Below, one piece after another: positions 59,835 through 64,000 of a DNA stretch of 64,000 nucleotides (positions within the stretch are counted from its first letter, which is position 1; every line of letters begins with the position of its first letter). The notes under the pieces were generated by a model. It was not told the origin of the DNA. It saw nothing but the letters and a program-made list of their open reading frames with translations, and searched no databases. The translations under genes and the position numbers were made by a program. The DNA is from Deinococcus peraridilitoris DSM 19664 (GTDB lineage Bacteria; Deinococcota; Deinococci; Deinococcales; Deinococcaceae), in NCBI RefSeq assembly GCF_000317835.1, contig NC_019793.1, positions 1,426,001 to 1,490,000 of the forward strand, read 5' to 3'.

Positions 59835-60650
59835 ATGCCCGAAGAGACAAACAGCGAAAACCCCATACAGTCGACTGCCACAGCAATTGCAACGCTCGCT
59901 AGAGAAGTCCCCATTTACGACGATGCGATACAACCAAGCGCCAGATCGCTGGGCCGTGGGTTGGGAGGCATCCTAACGTGGATCATGCAGCCTTTTATCA
60001 TGCTGGGTATCAAGGCACAGCACAACATCGATCGATTTGAAGAGGAATACGCAGAGCGGATTCGCGACACCCCCCCCGAGAAACTTGAAGCGCCAGACCC
60101 AACCATCAGTGGTCCTGCACTACAGGCTCTCAGTTACACCATTCACCAAGATGAGCTTCGCCGGATGTTTGTCAATCTCCTCGCGAGCGCCAGCAATGTT
60201 GACACTCGAAACGACACTCATCCTGCTTTCGTCGAAATTATCAGACAGCTCACCCAGGACGAAGCCAAATTGCTTCGACATCTAGCTTCGAGTTCGAAGA
60301 CCGTCATGCCCGCCGTTTCAATCAGCCGTTCGGCTGAAGGTGGGGGTCAAGTCAACATCAAGGAGGTGTGGTCGCCCCTTGCACTGGATGCCAGCTGCGA
60401 GTTCCCCGACAAGGTCGAAACCTACCTCAACAACATCGCACGATTGGGGCTTATAGCAATCGATATGACTCGCCACCTGACGGCCCCTGGCGTGTACGAG
60501 AAGCTCATGGAGAGGATACGAGTCGAGGGAGAAACCATCGAATTGGTAGCTCTTGGAGAAACAAGACCTCCTGGGACGCTGGTCGCTGCCCGTGGACTCT
60601 TTTTCGTCACCGAGTTCGGCAGAGAATTCATGCGCGCATGCGTCATCTGA
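59835..60650 (+). CDS. DUF4393 (Abi-alpha) protein
   Basis: 271 aa. Shows the DUF4393 pattern: SARSLGRGLGGILTWIMQPFIMLG, IDRFEEEYAERIRDTPPEKLEAPDPTISGPALQALSYTIHQDELRRMFVNLLASASNVD, HPAFVEIIRQLTQDEAKLLRHLAS. The family is named abortive infection alpha. A hydrophobic stretch near 42-60 may touch membranes. Located between the repressor/protease pair and integrase, it would be expressed in the lysogen and may exclude other phages. GC is below the prophage average. Confidence 0.82.
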   Translation: MPEETNSENPIQSTATAIATLAREVPIYDDAIQPSARSLGRGLGGILTWIMQPFIMLGIKAQHNIDRFEEEYAERIRDTPPEKLEAPDPTISGPALQALSYTIHQDELRRMFVNLLASASNVDTRNDTHPAFVEIIRQLTQDEAKLLRHLASSSKTVMPAVSISRSAEGGGQVNIKEVWSPLALDASCEFPDKVETYLNNIARLGLIAIDMTRHLTAPGVYEKLMERIRVEGETIELVALGETRPPGTLVAARGLFFVTEFGREFMRACVI

Positions 60651-60672
60651 AAGCGGAAGCGAGGTAAATTCA

Positions 60673-61911
60673 GTGCGCGGCAAGGGTGAAGGCAACATCG
60701 AGGAGCTGCCAAGCGGCCGGTACCGCGCGCGCTTCGTCGTGGGTTATCACGCCAACGGTACGCCGCGGCGGATCTCCAAGTCCTTTGAAACGAAGAAGCA
60801 GGCGCAGGCCTGGCTGCGAGATCAGGCCACGGCGCACGAATCCGGGCTGCTGGTCGAACCCACCAAGATCACGGTCGATGAGTGGCTCGACCAGTATCTC
60901 GCCTCGCTCTCGATTCGCGCCAACACGGACCACGATTACACCAAGGCCCTCAAGCCGGTGCGCGAGCGGTTCGGCCACGTGCGCCTGCGTGAACTGACGC
61001 CTGTGTCGATCCAGGCGGCACTGAACAAATGGAGCAAGGAACGGACGCCGTACCAGAACCGCAAGACCATGAGCCGGCTGAAGGCCGCCCTGGGCGAAGC
61101 CACCCGGCTCGAGTTGCTCGCCCGCAATCCGGCCGCACCCGTCCGGGCACCCAAGCTGGAGCGTGGCCTGATCCTGGTGTGGACCAGCAAAGAAGCCGCG
61201 CAGCTGCTGCGCTATGCGCGTGACACCGACCACCGGCTGTACGCGTACGTGCACGTCAACCTCACGACCGGCCTGCGGCGCGAGGAAATGCTCGGCCTGC
61301 GCTGGAGCGACGTCGAACTGCGCAAAGTGCAGGAGCGCGAACTCGGCGTGATTCACGTGCGGCAGACCTGCACGTACATCACCGGCAAAGCGCACTTCGG
61401 ACCACCCAAGACGCGCGCCGGCTGGCGCGACGTGGCGCTTGACGAAGGCACCGTTCAGGTCCTGCAGGCGTGGCGTGAACGCCAGGCGCTCGAGCGGCAA
61501 CTGGCGGACAAGAGCGAGAGCCGCAAGTGGCAGGACCACGACCTGGTGTTCCCCTCGTCGATCGGCACGGCCGCCGCAGAGTCCCGCCTCGCTAAGGCCT
61601 TCCGGGACCTGATGGAAGCCGCGCAGGTTCCCCGGGTGCGTCTCTACGACCTGCGGCACACCTACGCCTCGATCGCCTATGAGAAGGGCGTGCCGGTGAA
61701 GCTGATCGGTGAGCGCATGGGACACACGAACATCGCCTTTACGCTGCAGACGTACGTGCACACCAATGACGAACAGCGTCGCGCGGCCGCCATAGGGGCC
61801 GACCATCTGTATGGCCTCGACCTCCTGGAGGAGACCACTCGGGAAGCGAATTCTGCTTCGTCTACCCACGATCTCCCCACGCCGGAGAAAAAAGAAAAGG
61901 ACGCGTCGTAA
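60673..61911 (+). CDS. int: Tyrosine integrase
   Basis: 412 aa from GTG 60673 (GAGGT 9 nt before). N-terminal arm-binding region (about 1-60: GNIEELPSGRYRARFVVGYH), core-binding (65-160) and catalytic domain. Catalytic residues: R202 (TGLRREEMLGLRW), K246 region, H325-329 region YDLRHTYAS with R328, H351 (GERMGHTNIAF) and nucleophile Y361 (LQTYVH). The stop is 18 bp from the right 49-bp repeat. Confidence 0.95.
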   Translation: MRGKGEGNIEELPSGRYRARFVVGYHANGTPRRISKSFETKKQAQAWLRDQATAHESGLLVEPTKITVDEWLDQYLASLSIRANTDHDYTKALKPVRERFGHVRLRELTPVSIQAALNKWSKERTPYQNRKTMSRLKAALGEATRLELLARNPAAPVRAPKLERGLILVWTSKEAAQLLRYARDTDHRLYAYVHVNLTTGLRREEMLGLRWSDVELRKVQERELGVIHVRQTCTYITGKAHFGPPKTRAGWRDVALDEGTVQVLQAWRERQALERQLADKSESRKWQDHDLVFPSSIGTAAAESRLAKAFRDLMEAAQVPRVRLYDLRHTYASIAYEKGVPVKLIGERMGHTNIAFTLQTYVHTNDEQRRAAAIGADHLYGLDLLEETTREANSASSTHDLPTPEKKEKDAS

Positions 61912-61928
61912 AAAACACGTCCTGGTGC

Positions 61929-61977
61929 TGGTGCGCTCGACAGGAATCGAACCTGTGGCCTAGGGCTTAGGAGACTC
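61929..61977 (-). repeat. attR-type copy of the tRNA 3' half
   Basis: Identical to 22017-22065 over all 49 bp. Here too the 5' side (61978 onward) has no acceptor GCGCTCG or D arm, so no full tRNA is rebuilt at this junction. Confidence 0.9.
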
Positions 61978-62108
61978 GCTGAGACACTGTTTTTCTATTC
62001 CGGGGTGTTCCTGGGAGTGGGGTTTTTAGGGGTGTTGCCAAGGGACGGCAACATTTTTTTGTTGCGTGTTCCGGGGGTTTTTCGGGTGGCTTGCCGTCAC
62101 TGTTGCCG

Positions 62109-62270
62109 TCATGGAGTGGATTGTTTTTCGCGCAGTTCGAGCTCCAAGTCGAGCGCTTCGGCCAGGCGGTCGAGCAGGTCGAGCGGCAGGGGACTGCGGC
62201 CGGTGAGCACGTGGTTGAGATAGGTGCGGCTGAGGCCGAGCTGCCGGAAACGCCCTCTACCAGATCGCCA
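62109..62270 (-). pseudogene. Truncated XRE HTH gene
   Basis: The C-terminal half of an HTH_3 domain (QLGLSRTYLNHVLTGRSPLPLDLLDRLAEALDLELELREKQS) with no first helix or start in frame; upstream sequence is a terminator hairpin. It is a remnant of a regulator, perhaps from an older element. The stretch 61978-62108 next to it holds no gene but is low-complexity, G/T-rich DNA. Confidence 0.6.
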
Positions 62271-62285
62271 GCAGCCGCTGACCAA

Positions 62286-62328
62286 CAAAACAACGCCCCC
62301 ACCCGCGACTGGTGGGGGCGTTGTTTTG
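62286..62328. terminator. Strong bidirectional terminator
   Basis: 18-bp perfect stem CAAAACAACGCCCCCACC, loop CGCGACT, complement ending GTTGTTTTG. Confidence 0.85.
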
Positions 62329-62420
62329 GGTGACACGTCAGTCGGCTCGCGCCTCAGTGCCTCGCTTTAAGCCGTTTTGCTTACTTGTATCGGGTGCCTC
62401 CGATATCGCACGATTACGCT

Positions 62421-62732
62421 ATGAGCAAAAAAATCACTGTCAAATTCATGATCAGCCAGCCCATCCCCGAGCGAGACAGCAAAGGCAAACCCAAGCCCGG
62501 CCCTCGGCTCGACACGGACGCCATGATTGCCAGTGTGCAGGAGCAACTCACCCCGATGATCCACAAGAAGTGGCCGGGCGTCGAGGTGGTTGTCGTCGAA
62601 TCCAAGACGATCGACGTGCGCGTCGACGGACAGTGGCCTATGAAAACCAGCGAGGTGCGCGCGCACGTCAACAGCTGTATTGACCTGCTGATGGAAGACT
62701 TCGACGCCGAGCCGTTCCTCACGCTGCCCTGA
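62421..62732 (+). CDS. Hypothetical protein, 103 aa
   Basis: 103 aa from ATG 62421: MSKKITVKFMISQPIPERDSKGKPKPGPRLDTDAM... A soluble alpha/beta protein; not recognised. Followed after 2 nt by the next gene, so it is probably an operon of three. Confidence 0.55.
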   Translation: MSKKITVKFMISQPIPERDSKGKPKPGPRLDTDAMIASVQEQLTPMIHKKWPGVEVVVVESKTIDVRVDGQWPMKTSEVRAHVNSCIDLLMEDFDAEPFLTLP

Positions 62733-62734
62733 GT

Positions 62735-63010
62735 ATGAAGTTCTCGCCTTTGCTGCTGGTTCAGTACGACTGCAGTGCGCTCGAACCGGCTCAACGTGCC
62801 GAGGCTGAAGAGCAGCTGCGCGGTCTGGTCGAGCTGGTGTTCGGGCATGTCACGGTGCGTTTTGAGGAGCTGCCAGGCTACCTCACGCGGACGCAGGTGC
62901 GGATGTTGGGCCGCTGGGACGACCCGCGCATGACGGTATTCGATTCACTCGCTGCCTTGCTCAGCGAGTGGGAAGTGCTGGCCAGGAGAAGTGATCATGC
63001 TGCTTCTTGA
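62735..63010 (+). CDS. Hypothetical protein, 91 aa
   Basis: 91 aa: FSPLLLVQYDCSALEPAQRAEAEEQLRGLVELVFGHVTVRFEELPGYLTRTQVRMLG. Soluble, acidic; not recognised. Overlaps the following short ORF by 14 nt. Confidence 0.55.
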   Translation: MKFSPLLLVQYDCSALEPAQRAEAEEQLRGLVELVFGHVTVRFEELPGYLTRTQVRMLGRWDDPRMTVFDSLAALLSEWEVLARRSDHAAS

Positions 63011-63125
63011 AGCCGGGATGCTGCTGCTGCTGGTCGGGGCAGCACGAGTGGTGGTGGTAAGCTCTCGGGTTTTGAAACGCGCGCGATCGCTTGACTCGTT
63101 GCGGCAGCGAGCAAGGAACCGCTGA
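62997..63125 (+). CDS. Small membrane ORF, 42 aa
   Basis: 42 aa with GGAGAA before ATG 62997; one hydrophobic helix (MLLLLVGAARVVVV) and a basic tail. Translational overlap with the gene before it supports expression. Function unknown. Confidence 0.4.
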   Translation: MLLLEAGMLLLLVGAARVVVVSSRVLKRARSLDSLRQRARNR

Positions 63126-63130
63126 CCGAA

Positions 63131-63172
63131 CAGAAGTGCGGCCCCAGCAATTATTCTGGGGCCGCACTTCTG
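63131..63172. terminator. Long hairpin between convergent genes
   Basis: 17-bp perfect stem CAGAAGTGCGGCCCCAG (63131-63147), 8-nt loop, complement (63156-63172); no T-run. Confidence 0.65.
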
Positions 63173-63188
63173 CACGTCTGTTCTTCGA

Positions 63189-63374
63189 CTAGCGCTCGAC
63201 CTTGCGCCTGAGATGCTCGGATCCGGGAGTAAGTGTTTCAGTGATTTGCGGCTTCTCTGCTGCAGCGAAGGCTTGAGGCGCCATGGCCCTCAGCCAATCG
63301 CGTTGACGTTTCGCGCCCTCAGGGTCGCGCTCAATGCGCCAATCGCGAATGACTTTCGTTGGCTCGGAAGACAT
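63189..63374 (-). CDS. Hypothetical protein, 61 aa
   Basis: 61 aa, charged: MSSEPTKVIRDWRIERDPEGAKRQRDWLRAM. Not recognised. Codon use is plausible; lies downstream of the HTH gene on the same strand. Confidence 0.45.
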   Translation of the reverse strand: MSSEPTKVIRDWRIERDPEGAKRQRDWLRAMAPQAFAAAEKPQITETLTPGSEHLRRKVER

Positions 63375-63443
63375 GACCCAGTTTACTTCTCGTTGGGTCG
63401 GATGATGATTTCCCGATTGAACGCATCGAGTACTTCAGCTGTT

Positions 63444-63521
63444 TCAGCTGGTTAACTTCTCGGGAAAAGCCTGCTGCAGGGGCACATTCAGGTCGCGCAT
63501 GGGATTCACGCCCTGTGTCAC
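63444..63521 (-). CDS. Tiny coupled ORF, 25 aa
   Basis: GTG 63521 overlaps the stop of the HTH gene (GTGA); encodes MTQGVNPMRDLNVPLQQAFP... 25 aa. Could be a short peptide or the start of a lost gene. Confidence 0.25.
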   Translation of the reverse strand: MTQGVNPMRDLNVPLQQAFPEKLTS

Positions 63522-63736
63522 TGCTTGTCTCCCTTCGGAATGAGTTGAATGCTGACACCCAGAAAGTCCAAAAGGTCTTTGCCGGTTTCGGTGAGCAAGG
63601 ATTTTTTGCCACTGAAGTACGGGTTTACCGCTTGCCTACTTGTCTCTTGATGAGCGGCGAAGTCAGCTTGCGTCTTCCCACTTTGGCGCATGACCTGTTT
63701 GATTTGCTCGAGCAATTCCTGTTCGATAGTCCTCAC
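63518..63736 (-). CDS. XRE-type HTH regulator, about 72 aa
   Basis: HTH: LLEQIKQVMRQSGKTQADFAAHQETSRQAVNPYFSGKKSLLTETGKDLLDFLGV. GTG 63736 lies just inside GGAGG, and the predicted transcription start is about 8 nt upstream, so translation may be nearly leaderless; a TTG at 63751 and downstream TTG are other options. Divergent from the gene at 63873; probably regulates both. Confidence 0.7.
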   Translation of the reverse strand: MRTIEQELLEQIKQVMRQSGKTQADFAAHQETSRQAVNPYFSGKKSLLTETGKDLLDFLGVSIQLIPKGDKQ

Positions 63737-63750
63737 CTCCTTACAGTACA

Positions 63751-63796
63751 AGAGTAAACCTCACGGATTGACAAGTCAACCCCAAAGGTTTACAAT
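63751..63796. promoter_or_regulatory. Symmetric divergent promoters with overlapping -35 boxes
   Basis: Plus strand: TTGACA (63768-63773), 17 bp, TACAAT (63791-63796). Minus strand: TTGACT (63779-63774), 17 bp, TACTCT (63756-63751). The two -35 boxes form TTGAC AA GTCAA, and each side carries GGTTTAC at the -10, giving a large symmetric operator. Confidence 0.85.
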
Positions 63797-63804
63797 ACAG
63801 GCAT

Positions 63805-63848
63805 CAAAGAAGGCGCGCCTCTCCGCAAAGATCAACGCGCCTTCTTTG
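63805..63848 (+). promoter_or_regulatory. Leader hairpin before the last gene
   Basis: 13-bp stem CAAAGAAGGCGCG (63805-63817) and CGCGCCTTCTTTG (63836-63848), lying between the promoter and the start at 63873. With only TTCTTT inside the stem and no T-run after, it may be a stability or attenuation element. Confidence 0.7.
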
Positions 63849-63872
63849 AAATCCCCTCTCCCGGAGAGAACT

Positions 63873-64000
63873 ATGGACGATCTTAGCACCCCCTACATCA
63901 AACAGCCCCGCCCCGGGGTCATCTTCGAGCGCAGCAACCAGGGCGAACAGGTCATCCTCAACAGCGACCTGACCGTCACGATCGTCAAGGACGGCGAGAG
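63873..64000 (+). CDS. Partial gene at the window end
   Basis: ATG 63873 with GGAGAG before it; first 42 residues MDDLSTPYIKQPRPGVIFER... No family can be assigned from this part. Driven by the strong promoter at 63768-63796. Confidence 0.6.
   Translation, partial: MDDLSTPYIKQPRPGVIFERSNQGEQVILNSDLTVTIVKDGE

Larger units (their letters stand above)
22017..61977. mobile_element. Siphovirus-type prophage with tRNA-derived direct repeats
   Basis: The element lies between two identical 49-bp repeats (22017-22065 and 61929-61977), 39,912 bp start to start. It has a tyrosine integrase next to the right repeat, an XRE repressor with a divergent Cro-like gene, excisionase, replication initiator, both terminase subunits, portal, protease, capsid, tail tube, tape measure, fibre, endolysin and holin. 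All reading frames of the core virion genes look intact. There is no tail sheath gene, so a long flexible non-contractile tail is expected. Confidence 0.93.

Overview
The window is high-GC DNA from what is most likely a Deinococcus chromosome. The support is a rplU-rpmA-obg-yqeK-LCP-rsfS run of Deinococcus type, GTG/TTG starts, tight 4-nt start/stop overlaps, and promoter layouts that allow leaderless or nearly leaderless messages. A complete, apparently intact prophage fills bases 22017-61977, and a short stretch of further accessory DNA follows it.

Bases 1-22000 are chromosome. They hold a family B DNA polymerase; a MoxR-type ATPase coupled to a VWA-like metallopeptidase protein; and a lower-GC island (about 6048-8608) carrying an HD phosphohydrolase, a lipoprotein and an IS1-type zinc-ribbon remnant. 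The island is bracketed by two inverted copies of an unusual promoter-plus-hairpin element. Then come xseA-xseB, rplU-rpmA-obg, yqeK, an LCP protein and rsfS, a sensor kinase paired with a molybdopterin-fold lipoprotein, a molybdopterin oxidoreductase, a diacylglycerol-kinase-like protein and a PHP-domain protein.

The prophage is bounded by a 49-bp direct repeat equal to the 3' half of a tRNA gene (anticodon CCU by its position in the loop). Start-to-start distance is 39,912 bp. The rightward lysogeny module (58584-61911) encodes an XRE repressor, an ImmA/IrrE-type metallopeptidase, a DUF4393 (Abi-alpha) protein and a tyrosine integrase. Everything else except a membrane-protein pair, a Fic protein and a small lipoprotein runs leftward: Cro-like regulator, excisionase, early genes, a replication initiator with iterons inside its own coding sequence, a VRR-NUC nuclease, small and large terminase, portal/MuF fusion, Mu-I-like protease, DUF2190-type decoration protein, capsid, connectors, tail tube, tail chaperone pair, tape measure, tail tip and fibre proteins, two exported proteins, and an endolysin/holin lysis module. 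There is a tube and tape measure but no sheath, so it should be a siphovirus with a head module of partly Mu-like type.

Three cargo genes stand out by base composition and placement: an AT-rich Fic AMP-transferase with two large palindromes in front of it; an Apea-like HEPN protein set between the portal and the next virion genes with its own terminator; and the DUF4393 protein beside the repressor. All three belong to families tied to toxin or abortive-infection functions, so the prophage may carry a spread-out defence set.

Neither 49-bp repeat is joined to a matching tRNA 5' half. The simplest reading is that the right copy is an internal junction and that a second element begins at 61978 and runs past the end of the window. 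Bases 61978-64000 are accessory-like: a truncated HTH gene, three small overlapping ORFs, and a symmetric divergent HTH control region with overlapping promoters.
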